Positions 1-6,195 are shown, counted from the first letter of the stretch. The stretch is 6,195 nucleotides of DNA from Myxococcales bacterium (GCA_020430675.1 JAGQJJ010000262.1:1-6195); one strand, 5' to 3'. A program made the numbers and translations. The notes: generated by a model from the sequence alone, not told the origin.

Positions 1-13
1 CCCTGCTGTCATG

Positions 14-41
14 TTGGCCGCCCGACCGTCGCCGGTATAGC
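14..41 (+). promoter_or_regulatory. Possible sigma-70-type promoter before the first membrane protein gene
   Basis: TTGGCC (14-19) and TATAGC (36-41) each match four of six positions of the TTGACA and TATAAT consensus boxes, with a 16-base spacer. This would start transcription near position 48, about 28 bases before the ATG at 76. The 8-base palindrome GCGTACGC (40-47) overlaps the end of the -10 box and could be an operator. A frame open from the left edge ends at TAG 38-40 and could be the tail of an upstream gene, in which case the promoter would overlap it. The prediction rests on weak consensus matches in a GC-rich genome whose sigma preferences are unknown. Confidence 0.3.
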
Positions 42-75
42 GTACGCGCTGACTACGGCCGAGGGAGAGCGCACC

Positions 76-831
76 ATGACACCACCGCCGACCGCCGACC
101 AAGCCACGGCGACAGCCACCGAGATCGATGCACGAACCGACCCGGCCGGCTGGCTCGCGGCCCGGCCGAATCCGCTCGATCTGACGGCCGAGCGATGGGA
201 CCTCAAAGGCAAGGGTGGCATTGAGCGCTGGTTCCCGATCGGTGCCGGCATGGCCCTGGTCCTTGCCAGCAAGGCGTTGTTGCCCAAGTCGAGAATTCTC
301 GACGATTGGCAGGCGTGGATGGAGCCAGTTGCCGCCCTGATGATCGTAGGGGTCGTCTTGATCGCTGCGCTGCGCGCGTCACGGACCGCCTATCGGATCG
401 ACACCCGCGGCTGGCGCATCTGGCGCCAACGGACGATCGCAGGCATCAACCTGCCGCCGACGCACTTCTCGCCCGATCAATTGGCGCTCACCGTGGGCAG
501 CGCCCGCAGGTTCAGCCAGGGGGCCGAGTCATGGATCAGTGAGATCCTGCTGACGACGACCAAGGGAGACGTCATCACCCTCGTCGACGCGATCAGCGGT
601 CCGGCAGAGATGGTGCAGCCCGTCGCGGAGTGGCTCGCCGAGCGGATGGGCCTGCCGTTTGTGCCCACCACCCCCGGACGTCAGATCGACACGCTGGCGC
701 GCTCGACCGATGGGTCGTCGACCCTCGTGACCCGCGACCTGCCGCCGGTCCGCAAGCGGTTCTTGTTGGCGATGGCCTTGGTCATCCTCGTGGGGGTGCT
801 GATCATCGTCGGCGTCATCATCGCGGCGTAG
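76..831 (+). CDS. Hypothetical three-helix membrane protein, first of a tandem paralogous pair
   Basis: This 251-residue protein is not recognised as a named family. The ATG at 76 has a purine-rich GAGGGAGAG (61-69) at good spacing. The frame is open to the left edge, but no ATG, GTG or TTG lies upstream in the window. The N-terminus holds DPAGWLAAR (22-30). Hydrophobic segments lie at about 53-69, 82-100 and 229-251. The soluble part between helices two and three (about 102-225) starts with the basic stretch YRIDTRGWRIWRQR and has alternating strand-like segments, then VQPVAEWLAERMGL (180-193). This layout resembles two-helix proteins followed by a cytoplasmic PH-like domain, which is inference. 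Basic residues before helices one and three and after helix two place the soluble part in the cytoplasm. The protein ends at the third helix with no periplasmic domain. The downstream gene encodes a clear paralog and is probably co-transcribed. Confidence 0.85.
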   Translation: MTPPPTADQATATATEIDARTDPAGWLAARPNPLDLTAERWDLKGKGGIERWFPIGAGMALVLASKALLPKSRILDDWQAWMEPVAALMIVGVVLIAALRASRTAYRIDTRGWRIWRQRTIAGINLPPTHFSPDQLALTVGSARRFSQGAESWISEILLTTTKGDVITLVDAISGPAEMVQPVAEWLAERMGLPFVPTTPGRQIDTLARSTDGSSTLVTRDLPPVRKRFLLAMALVILVGVLIIVGVIIAA

Positions 832-832
832 G

Positions 833-858
833 CCAAGACGACCCGCTCCGCGTCTTGG
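833..858 (+). other. Intercistronic stem-loop between the two paralogs
   Basis: CCAAGACG (833-840) and CGTCTTGG (851-858) are perfect 8-base inverted repeats around a 10-base loop, beginning two bases after the first gene's TAG. No T-tract follows, so a classic intrinsic terminator is not supported. It could be a partial terminator, an attenuator or an mRNA 3'-end stabiliser that sets different expression of the two genes. A weaker 5-base inverted repeat, GTGTC/GACAC (863-867 and 878-882), enclosing most of the palindrome CCGATCGG (871-878), lies just before the next ribosome binding site. Confidence 0.45.
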
Positions 859-883
859 AGCCGTGTCTCGCCGATCGGACACT

Positions 884-890
884 GGGAGGG
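884..890 (+). promoter_or_regulatory. Ribosome binding site that fixes the start of the second paralog
   Basis: GGGAGGG lies six bases before the ATG at 897. The same reading frame is open back to an ATG at 630, inside the first gene. The strong ribosome binding site, and the beginning of similarity to the first protein just after residue 15, both favour 897. The next codon is also ATG, so translation could start at 900 instead. Confidence 0.75.
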
Positions 891-896
891 AATGCC

Positions 897-1964
897 ATGA
901 TGCCATCTACGACCCAAGAAGCCGAGCCCAATCCAGGCGCCGACCCGGCCGGATGGCTCGCCGCCAGGTCATCCCCCCTCGACCTCAATGCCCAACACTG
1001 GAAACTCAAAGGCACGGACGCCACCGAGCGGTGGGTCCATGCCTTCAGTCTCATCTTTACGTGGGCCAATGCCCTCATGGTCTGCGCCGCGTTGATCGCC
1101 AATGCGCGCGACTGGGACTCGGCCCCGTACTTCTGGGCGTGGACCGGCGTCGCGGCCGCGGTGCTCGTCGTGGCGCTGGCCCTGCGGATCTCGCCGACCG
1201 AGTATCAGCTCGACACCCGGCCTTGGCGCCTCTGGCGTCGGCGTCGCGTCGTGGGCATTGCCATGCGGCCGGTGCCCCTCGCGCTCGATCGAGCGGCGCT
1301 CACCGTGGCCAGCGTGCGCAATGCGGACAAGAAGGGCGAGTCGTGGACCAGCGCGTTGCTGCTGGCCACCGAGGAGGGCGATGTCATCCCCCTCGTCGAC
1401 TCGGTTGAGGGTGAGGCAGAGACGGTGCAGCCCGTCGCTGTCTGGCTCGCCGAGCGCATGGGACTCGCCTACGTGCCGACCGCGACCCAACGCCACGTCA
1501 AGCGGCTGGTGCGCTCGGCCGACGGGTCGTCGCTCGTCTTGACCCGCGACCCATGGCACCGTCAGCGCACGGCCATGTGGCAGATGATGTCCATCCTCGT
1601 CGTGGGCGTGGCCAGCATCATCGCGATGTTTGTGTTTCCCCCGCCCCGGCCCACCGCCGAGCACGGCGACAAGGGCCAGCCGATCCGCGTGCTGCATACC
1701 TTCGATGAAGCGACCCTGCTCGCTGCCATGAAGCCGCGCCTCATGGACCTCAATCAGTGCGGCGATGGGTTGGGCGACGGCACCACCCGGCTGCGCGTGT
1801 CGGTCTCGGAGCGGGGCCAGATCGGAAGCATCGAGGTCGTCTCCGACCGACCCATGGACGAAGGCATCCGGCAATGCCTTGTGACCGCCGCTCGCACGCT
1901 GCCGGTGCCGCGCTATCGGGGCAAAGCCGTCACCGTCGAGGCACCCATCCGCTTCGACCCATAG
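897..1964 (+). CDS. Membrane protein with C-terminal AgmX/PglI-like (TonB-C-like) domain, second of a tandem pair
   Basis: This 355-residue protein is a paralog of its upstream neighbour through residue ~245. Shared motifs are DPAGWLAAR (16-24), YQLDTRPWRLWRRRR (103-117), VQPVAVWLAERMGL (177-190) and RSADGSS near 206-212. Hydrophobic segments lie at about 48-68, 80-97 and 228-247. After the third helix comes a Pro-rich linker (248-255), then about 90 residues absent from the first paralog. That part (about 268-353) fits the AgmX/PglI C-terminal domain of myxobacteria: Cys288, a strand RLRVSVSERGQIGSIEVVS, Cys327, LPVPRY, and a final strand ending APIRF. Family knowledge suggests the two cysteines form a disulfide. 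Basic residues beside the helices put the middle domain in the cytoplasm and this last domain in the periplasm, where it could bind envelope partners. The domain assignment is fairly firm; the function is not known. Confidence 0.85.
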   Translation: MMPSTTQEAEPNPGADPAGWLAARSSPLDLNAQHWKLKGTDATERWVHAFSLIFTWANALMVCAALIANARDWDSAPYFWAWTGVAAAVLVVALALRISPTEYQLDTRPWRLWRRRRVVGIAMRPVPLALDRAALTVASVRNADKKGESWTSALLLATEEGDVIPLVDSVEGEAETVQPVAVWLAERMGLAYVPTATQRHVKRLVRSADGSSLVLTRDPWHRQRTAMWQMMSILVVGVASIIAMFVFPPPRPTAEHGDKGQPIRVLHTFDEATLLAAMKPRLMDLNQCGDGLGDGTTRLRVSVSERGQIGSIEVVSDRPMDEGIRQCLVTAARTLPVPRYRGKAVTVEAPIRFDP

Positions 1965-1989
1965 CGCCGCTACGGGCGGTGGCGGCGCT
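1963..1989. terminator. Possible bidirectional terminator hairpin across two convergent stop codons
   Basis: AGCGCCGC (1963-1970) and GCGGCGCT (1982-1989) form a perfect 8-bp, very GC-rich stem with an 11-base loop. The stem covers the TAG of the + strand paralog (1962-1964) and part of the TAG of the - strand acyltransferase (1972-1970). The two genes are only 5 bases apart, so a shared terminator would have to lie here. No T-tract follows on either strand. Intrinsic termination is therefore uncertain, and the repeat could be a chance product of GC-rich coding sequence. Confidence 0.35.
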
Positions 1990-2779
1990 CGTCCGCGAGG
2001 CGGGTCATCGCGTGTTGCAGGGCGGCCTGCACGCGGGCGGCGCAGGCGAAGACGTAGGCGTCGTCGGCGGCGGCTTCGGGGCCGGTGCGCTCGAACTCGA
2101 TGGCGGGCAGCACTTCGATGAGGATGCGGCTTGGGTAGCCGATGAAGGGCGTCGGGCCCAGGGTCAGGCCCAATGGAAAGCTGAGCATGAGCGGCCAGGT
2201 GGCGATGCGCATATGGCGCCTGATGCCCAGGGCCTCGGCAAGCGGGCGCAGGTCGTTGAGGACCAGCGCGACGTCGTGGGCGCCGACGCTGGCGATGGGC
2301 ACGATGGGCACGCCGGTGCGCAGGGCGAGGCGGGCGAAGCCACGGCGGCCCTCGAAGATGACCTCGTCGCGGCGGCTTGACGGGCGCATCACGTCGAGGT
2401 CGCCGCCGGGGTAGACGACCAGGTCGCGGCCGCTTTGCAGCAGCGCCGCCGCGGCGTCGGGGTGGGCGCGCACGCCGCCCAGGCGCTGAAAGAACCGCCG
2501 AAAGCCGCGCTGGCCGACGACGCGCTCATGGCCCAGCGCGTAGGGCACGCGCTCGATGCCATGCCGCCGCATCATCGCCTGGGCGACGATGAAGGTATCG
2601 GCCGTCCAGAAGAGGCCGTTGTGGTTGCCCACAAACAGCGCCGGCGCCGGGGGCACGTCGTCGAGGCCGCGCACCTCGGCGCGGTGCCAGCGCGCCAGGG
2701 CGCCGCCCCAGATGTCGAGGAAGCGCGCCAGAAAGGCGTCGTCGCGCGGCGGCGGCACTTCGGTCGCGGCGGCGTTCAT
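1970..2779 (-). CDS. Lysophospholipid/MGAT-like family acyltransferase
   Basis: This 269-residue protein is predicted to move an acyl chain from a thioester donor to a glycerolipid or other lipid hydroxyl at the inner membrane. Four acyltransferase blocks appear in order. Block one is NHNGLFWTAD (52-61), with His53 and Asp61 as the likely catalytic pair; seven residues separate them, the wide spacing I associate with the MGAT-like branch rather than the HX4D of PlsC. Block two is FFQRLGGVRAHP (96-107), block three YPGG (123-126), and RRGFARLALRTGVPIVPIASVGAH (split: 145-156 and 157-168) follows. No signal peptide or clear membrane helix is seen; the hydrophobic stretch around 193-215 may contact the membrane. 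Its ATG lies one base after the lipoprotein TGA, so translation is probably coupled; no good separate ribosome binding site is visible. The substrate cannot be deduced. Confidence 0.9.
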   Translation of the reverse strand: MNAAATEVPPPRDDAFLARFLDIWGGALARWHRAEVRGLDDVPPAPALFVGNHNGLFWTADTFIVAQAMMRRHGIERVPYALGHERVVGQRGFRRFFQRLGGVRAHPDAAAALLQSGRDLVVYPGGDLDVMRPSSRRDEVIFEGRRGFARLALRTGVPIVPIASVGAHDVALVLNDLRPLAEALGIRRHMRIATWPLMLSFPLGLTLGPTPFIGYPSRILIEVLPAIEFERTGPEAAADDAYVFACAARVQAALQHAMTRLADERRHRP

Positions 2780-2780
2780 G

Positions 2781-5738
2781 TCAGCGCGTCTGCCATGTCA
2801 GGCCCAGCTCCATCGCCCGCGCCGCCTCGGGGCCTTCGAAGTGAAGGCTCAGGCTCAGGCTGCCGAGCGCTTCGATGAGGCGCGTCATGGGGGCGCCCTG
2901 GATAGGCACGTCGGGCCAGCTTGGCGCGTCGGGCGTGCCGTAGAGGGAGTGGCCCATCTGGCCGTCGGGCAGCAGCGAGAAGGTGCCGCCCTGGGGGATG
3001 ACGGGCCGAACGCCGAGCCAGGCCAGCGCGCGGTCGCGGCGGGCGATCGCGTCGACCGGCGCCGGGCCGAGGCCGCGGTACAGCACCTCGGAGGCGAGGC
3101 GGGCGGCCTGTTCGGTCGGCACGGTGAAGGTCTCGAACAACCCGAGCAGCGCCCGGCCGAGGCCCTTCTTTGCGCTGGCCGGGCGCAGGGTGAACCGCGC
3201 CTGGGCGCCATCCTGAGCGCCTTTCTTTGCGGCGGCCCCGCCAGCCGCGGGCGGGTGGCCGTCGAGCACCTCATCGATGCGGTGAAGCAAGGCCTGGTGG
3301 TTGAGGCTGGCGATGAAGGTGTCACCGACCTGGGCGAACTCGACCATGATGCCGGCCTCGGGGTTTTCGGTGATCGTCTCGCGCACCCGGGTGATCTCGG
3401 CCCCGCGATGCTCGCCGGCGGCCGACCACTCCGCCAAGCCCTCAAGCTCGCTGCTGACGTAGGTGTGCAGGGCGAGCAGGGCGCCGTTGAGCGCGAGCGG
3501 GTCGCGCACGGCGACGGTCAGCGTAAGCGGAAGGCGGCGGATGACGCTGCGGCGCAGGTCGGGATCGCGGTAGACGCGGCGCCCTTCGACCCCGGGCAGC
3601 TCGCCGATCGAGACGACCGCGTCCCACAGGCTGTCATGGTCGCCGAGAACCAGCTCGGCCGTGCCGCCGATGAAGCCGAGGTTCACGTCGCGCTGGCCGG
3701 TCTGGTCGCGCAGGATCGTGTCGAGCGCGCCGCGCAGGTCCGAGTCGCCGGCCATCGCGACCTGGAGGCGCAGGCCGTCGCCTTCGGTGGGCGGGCCCAG
3801 GGTGGCGTCGCCGAGCAGCCGCGCCACGATATGCCAGGTGCTCTTGCGGTCGAGCGGCATCATGCGCGCCACCAGTCGCCCCCCGTCGGGTCGCCAGGTC
3901 AGGCGCACGCCGATGGGCTCGATCACGTCTTCGAACTCGGCGCGCCAGCTCTCGGCGAAGCGGCCGTAGACGCCGCGCTCCAGCTCGGTGAGGCCATCGA
4001 CGGGCAGCTCGCTGGCGGGCGTCCAGGCGACGGGTCCGCCCACGTCTTCGGCGTGCGCGCCCTGCGTCGGATCGAAGGCCATGCGCTTGCCCGGGATGGG
4101 CAGGATGCCGGCGACGTCGATCAGGCCCTTGGCGACCAGATCGGCGGCGCTCGCGGGCCGGCGGCCCTCCAGCCAGCCGTAGAGCAACGCCGCGTTCTGC
4201 AACGCGCGCACGTCGGCGCGCCGGTTGAGGAACCGCGACTGGCGCGCCCGCGCCTGGGGCGAGATGAGCGCGGTCAGCGCGGCGCGCCCGAAGAAGGCAA
4301 AGCCATCTTCGCCCGCCTCGCCCGCCGGCCAATGGGCCCGAAAGCCGCGGAAGTCATCGGCGAGGGCCAGCGTCTGACCGTCGGCACGCGCGGCCTGAAC
4401 GCGCTCGATGCCGCGACGGCTGTTGGAGAGCACGATGACCGTCCGGGTCGGGCTGACCAGGGTGGCTCGGTGCTGCGAGACGGCTCGGTCGACGGTGGCG
4501 AACCGCTGCACTTCGAGGTCGCCCAGGGGGTAGGTCGTCGTTTTGGCGTCGGCGCGCCAGGCCTGGGCCCGGGCCTGTCCGGCGGCGATGGCCGCCTCGA
4601 CCGCCGGCGCGTCGGCGACCTGGAGCAAGAGGGTCACCTCGGCCGCGTCGGGCACCGCCGGATCGGCGACGAGGACCGCCACCGCCGCGACGCCGGCCTT
4701 GCTCAAGTCGGCGCCGTCGAGCGCGAGCTGCCGGGCGGCGCGGCCAAACCAGTCGGCGTCGCCCGGGCGAAGCGTCAGCGCCTGGGCGATGGGCGCCACC
4801 CAATCGGCGGCCGCGGCGAAGACCGCGCCGGCGACCGCCGGGCGGGTGAAGTGCAGGTACAGCACGTCGGCCGGGGCATAGGCGCTCAGCGGCTCGATCT
4901 GGGGCACGCGACCGGTGGCGGCGATCAGCTCGTCCCAGGGATGGGCGCTGACCGTTGGCACGGGCAGGCCATCGGGTGGCTGGGTCTCTTCGTCCATCGC
5001 CGGGGCCCGCGGCTGGCCGCGCTCGAATTGCAGGTCGAACTCCAGCGGCACGCGCGGTGGCGGCACGGCCATCAGCATGGCGGGATCGACGCGCACGGTG
5101 GGCGCCGGGGCCTCGGCTTCATGGCCGCGGGCCGCCAGCCAGCCCAGCCGCGAGGCTGCGTAGGCCCAGAACGAGTTGGCGTTGACCGGGGCGTGCTCGC
5201 GAAACCAGCGCCCGGCGGCCCGAAAGAAGCGGCGGTTGAGCCCCTCGAACGGTCGGGCCTTGGGCGCGCCGGTGATGCGCATCGCCTGCCGGCGGCCCGG
5301 CTCGCCTTCGAGCAGCGCCGGCTGGTGCCACTCGACCACAAAGGGATCGGGCGCGGGCGCGGCGCTGGTGAAACGCACGTACAGCCAGGGCCGATCGGGC
5401 ACGCGGCCCTCGCTGGCCGGCACGGCGACCGCGCGCCGCTCGCCTGGCACAAACAACCGCGCGCTGGTGACCGGGCCGACGATCAGCCGCGCCGGATCGG
5501 CGGGCACCGGAACGCGCACGTAGACCGCGTCGTCGATCACCTCGACCGCGTCGGCGGGCAGGGTGACCTCGTCGAGCACGTCGGGCTCGACGGTGCCCGT
5601 GATGCGCGGCGGAATCGGCAGGTCGACCGGCGCGGCCGCAGCCGGCTTCGGTTCAGCCGGCGGCGGGGCCGGCTCGGATTTGCACCCGAAGAGCCCGGCG
5701 GAGAGGGTCAACGCGAGGGGGACGAAGCGATGGCGCAT
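2781..5738 (-). CDS. Large secreted lipoprotein of unknown function
   Basis: This 985-residue protein begins MRHR, a hydrophobic stretch, then LFGC (16-19), a lipobox with Cys19 as the lipidation site. Lys20 at +2 fits outer-membrane sorting by the E. coli rule. The ATG at 5738 has GGAGG (5749-5745) six bases upstream. An in-frame ATG at 5816 would add 26 residues and bury the signal peptide, so it was not chosen. A Pro/Ala-rich linker (22-46) precedes the exported body. No membrane helix or catalytic motif is evident. Stretches such as DVLYLHF (291-297) with ADPAVPDAAEVTLLL (358-372), and PVDGLTELERGVYGRFAESW (579-598) followed by EPIGVRL (607-613), recall a large uncharacterised exported family of deltaproteobacteria and planctomycetes, possibly related to DUF3352. 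That is from memory. A second low-complexity linker is at 831-847. It heads an operon with the acyltransferase. Confidence 0.88.
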   Translation of the reverse strand: MRHRFVPLALTLSAGLFGCKSEPAPPPAEPKPAAAAPVDLPIPPRITGTVEPDVLDEVTLPADAVEVIDDAVYVRVPVPADPARLIVGPVTSARLFVPGERRAVAVPASEGRVPDRPWLYVRFTSAAPAPDPFVVEWHQPALLEGEPGRRQAMRITGAPKARPFEGLNRRFFRAAGRWFREHAPVNANSFWAYAASRLGWLAARGHEAEAPAPTVRVDPAMLMAVPPPRVPLEFDLQFERGQPRAPAMDEETQPPDGLPVPTVSAHPWDELIAATGRVPQIEPLSAYAPADVLYLHFTRPAVAGAVFAAAADWVAPIAQALTLRPGDADWFGRAARQLALDGADLSKAGVAAVAVLVADPAVPDAAEVTLLLQVADAPAVEAAIAAGQARAQAWRADAKTTTYPLGDLEVQRFATVDRAVSQHRATLVSPTRTVIVLSNSRRGIERVQAARADGQTLALADDFRGFRAHWPAGEAGEDGFAFFGRAALTALISPQARARQSRFLNRRADVRALQNAALLYGWLEGRRPASAADLVAKGLIDVAGILPIPGKRMAFDPTQGAHAEDVGGPVAWTPASELPVDGLTELERGVYGRFAESWRAEFEDVIEPIGVRLTWRPDGGRLVARMMPLDRKSTWHIVARLLGDATLGPPTEGDGLRLQVAMAGDSDLRGALDTILRDQTGQRDVNLGFIGGTAELVLGDHDSLWDAVVSIGELPGVEGRRVYRDPDLRRSVIRRLPLTLTVAVRDPLALNGALLALHTYVSSELEGLAEWSAAGEHRGAEITRVRETITENPEAGIMVEFAQVGDTFIASLNHQALLHRIDEVLDGHPPAAGGAAAKKGAQDGAQARFTLRPASAKKGLGRALLGLFETFTVPTEQAARLASEVLYRGLGPAPVDAIARRDRALAWLGVRPVIPQGGTFSLLPDGQMGHSLYGTPDAPSWPDVPIQGAPMTRLIEALGSLSLSLHFEGPEAARAMELGLTWQTR

Positions 5739-5824
5739 GGGCAGCCTCCGCAGGATCCATTCCAGAATCTGGGCCAAGCCGTCAATCCGCTTGCGTTCAT
5801 CGGCGGCGGCGGCCAAGAGGAGGC
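5739..5824. promoter_or_regulatory. Divergent intergenic region between the lipoprotein and edge HExxH genes
   Basis: These 86 bases must carry the promoters for two divergent genes if both are transcribed from here. On the - strand, TTGACG (5785-5780) matches five of six -35 positions, but no good -10 box lies 16-19 bases further on (GAATGG at 17). On the + strand I find no convincing pair. Four CGG triplets (5801-5812) precede the + strand ribosome binding site. The region is short enough for one regulator to act on both genes, though no clear operator was seen. Confidence 0.35.
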
Positions 5825-6195
5825 ATGCGTTTCAACGGTCTGATCAACGTGCCCGCCGCCGAGCTTCGCCGGTCGCCCGCCGCCGCGGTCATCGGTCGCC
5901 TGGCCGCCGAGAGCGGCCTGCTGCTCGCGCACTTCGAGTACCGCCATCACCTGCCCCTGCCCGACGCCTGGGGCGCCGCCGACCGGCCCGATCTGGGCGG
6001 CGAGCCGCATTGGAGCGCCGGGCGGCTGGTCGAGCCGAAGTATGGCGTCTTTCGCCATGACGAGCCCGTCGGCGGCTTTCACCCCGGCCACCGCGCCAAG
6101 TGGACGACCCACGAGCTGTGCCACGCGCTGGTCGGCTTTGCGTGGCACCCCGAAGCGACGCCGTTTTTCCTGACGCTGGCCGCACGCCTCGCCGA
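5825..6195 (+). CDS. Putative HExxH metallopeptidase-like protein, C-terminus beyond the window
   Basis: The frame is open from the ATG at 5825 to the window edge, giving 123 residues with no stop. The N-terminal 30 residues are Ala- and Arg-rich without a signal peptide. Residues 96-100 are HELCH, matching the HExxH zinc-binding signature, inside WTTHELCHALVGFAW (93-107). Other conserved-looking features are EPKYGVFRHDEP (70-81) and GFHPGH (84-89). The third zinc ligand and any downstream domain lie outside the window. The purines AGAGGAGG (5816-5823) serve as ribosome binding site, but the best GGAGG ends one base from the ATG; pairing through AGAGG (5816-5820) gives four bases. A GTG at 5849 is an alternative start without a clear site. 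It is divergent from the lipoprotein gene. I do not recognise the family, and peptidase activity is inferred only from the motif. Confidence 0.75.
   Translation, partial: MRFNGLINVPAAELRRSPAAAVIGRLAAESGLLLAHFEYRHHLPLPDAWGAADRPDLGGEPHWSAGRLVEPKYGVFRHDEPVGGFHPGHRAKWTTHELCHALVGFAWHPEATPFFLTLAARLA

Noticed and set aside
630..896. An upstream start for the second paralog at 630
   Set aside because: The extra 89 residues lie out of frame over the end of the first gene, show no similarity to it, and the strong GGGAGGG before 897 marks the start.
969..1874. A 301-codon - strand frame antisense to the second paralog
   Set aside because: Composition is typical of antisense reading in GC-rich DNA (His, Arg, Gly and Asp rich), with no motif, while the + strand has clear paralogy and a known domain.
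5757..5785. A full sigma-70 promoter for the lipoprotein operon built on TTGACG
   Set aside because: Only the -35 hexamer is good; GAATGG at 17-base spacing is a poor -10, so only a possible -35 is noted within the intergenic region.
5801..5812. Four tandem CGG triplets as a possible phase-variable repeat
   Set aside because: Four units are too few in a GC-rich genome to suggest slippage control, and the tract lies upstream of the start codon.
5739..5816. A 26-residue N-terminal extension of the lipoprotein from the ATG at 5816
   Set aside because: It would place the signal peptide and lipobox internally and overlap the ribosome binding site of the divergent gene. The ATG at 5738 has GGAGG at six-base spacing.
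2556..5843. A 1095-codon open frame on the + strand across the lipoprotein gene
   Set aside because: It is codon-aligned antisense to the lipoprotein gene and open only because TTA, CTA and TCA are unused there. It has no ribosome binding logic or recognisable domains, while the - strand frame has a lipobox, a good ribosome binding site and operon spacing.
5708..6148. A 146-codon - strand frame across the edge gene
   Set aside because: It overlaps the lipoprotein start and the HExxH gene, lacks any recognisable motif, and is explained as antisense shadow.

Overview
The window is strongly GC-rich and gene-dense. It carries five protein genes on two strands. No rRNA, tRNA, CRISPR array, insertion sequence or integrase is visible. 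The C-terminal domain of the second gene resembles the AgmX/PglI C-terminal domain, a family known mainly from myxobacteria. With the base composition and the large exported lipoprotein, this suggests a Myxococcota (deltaproteobacterial-type) chromosome. That assignment is inference from sequence style, not a database match.

Left part (1-1964, + strand): a possible promoter is followed by two tandem genes encoding paralogous membrane proteins of 251 and 355 residues. They share an N-terminal motif, two membrane segments, a soluble domain that may be PH-like, and a third membrane segment near the end. The first protein stops at the third membrane segment. The second continues into an AgmX/PglI- or TonB-C-like domain that should lie in the periplasm. 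The 65-base gap between them holds a perfect 8-bp stem-loop just after the first stop codon and a strong ribosome binding site before the second gene.

Middle part (1970-5738, - strand): a two-gene operon converges on the first pair. Its first gene encodes a 985-residue secreted lipoprotein. The second encodes a 269-residue acyltransferase of the lysophospholipid/MGAT-like type and begins one base after the lipoprotein stop codon. The two convergent units are separated by 5 bases, and an 8-bp inverted repeat covers both stop codons and may be a shared terminator.

Right edge (5825-6195, + strand): a gene divergent from the lipoprotein gene runs off the window. Its 123 visible residues contain HELCH, an HExxH zinc-metallopeptidase signature, in a protein I do not otherwise recognise.

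Nothing here is a recognisable defence, mobile or biosynthetic system. The most unusual points are the tandem paralogs that differ by one periplasmic domain and the edge HExxH protein. How the units cooperate cannot be read from the window. The lipoprotein and acyltransferase are probably co-translated, and all but the acyltransferase and the edge gene are predicted to be envelope proteins.
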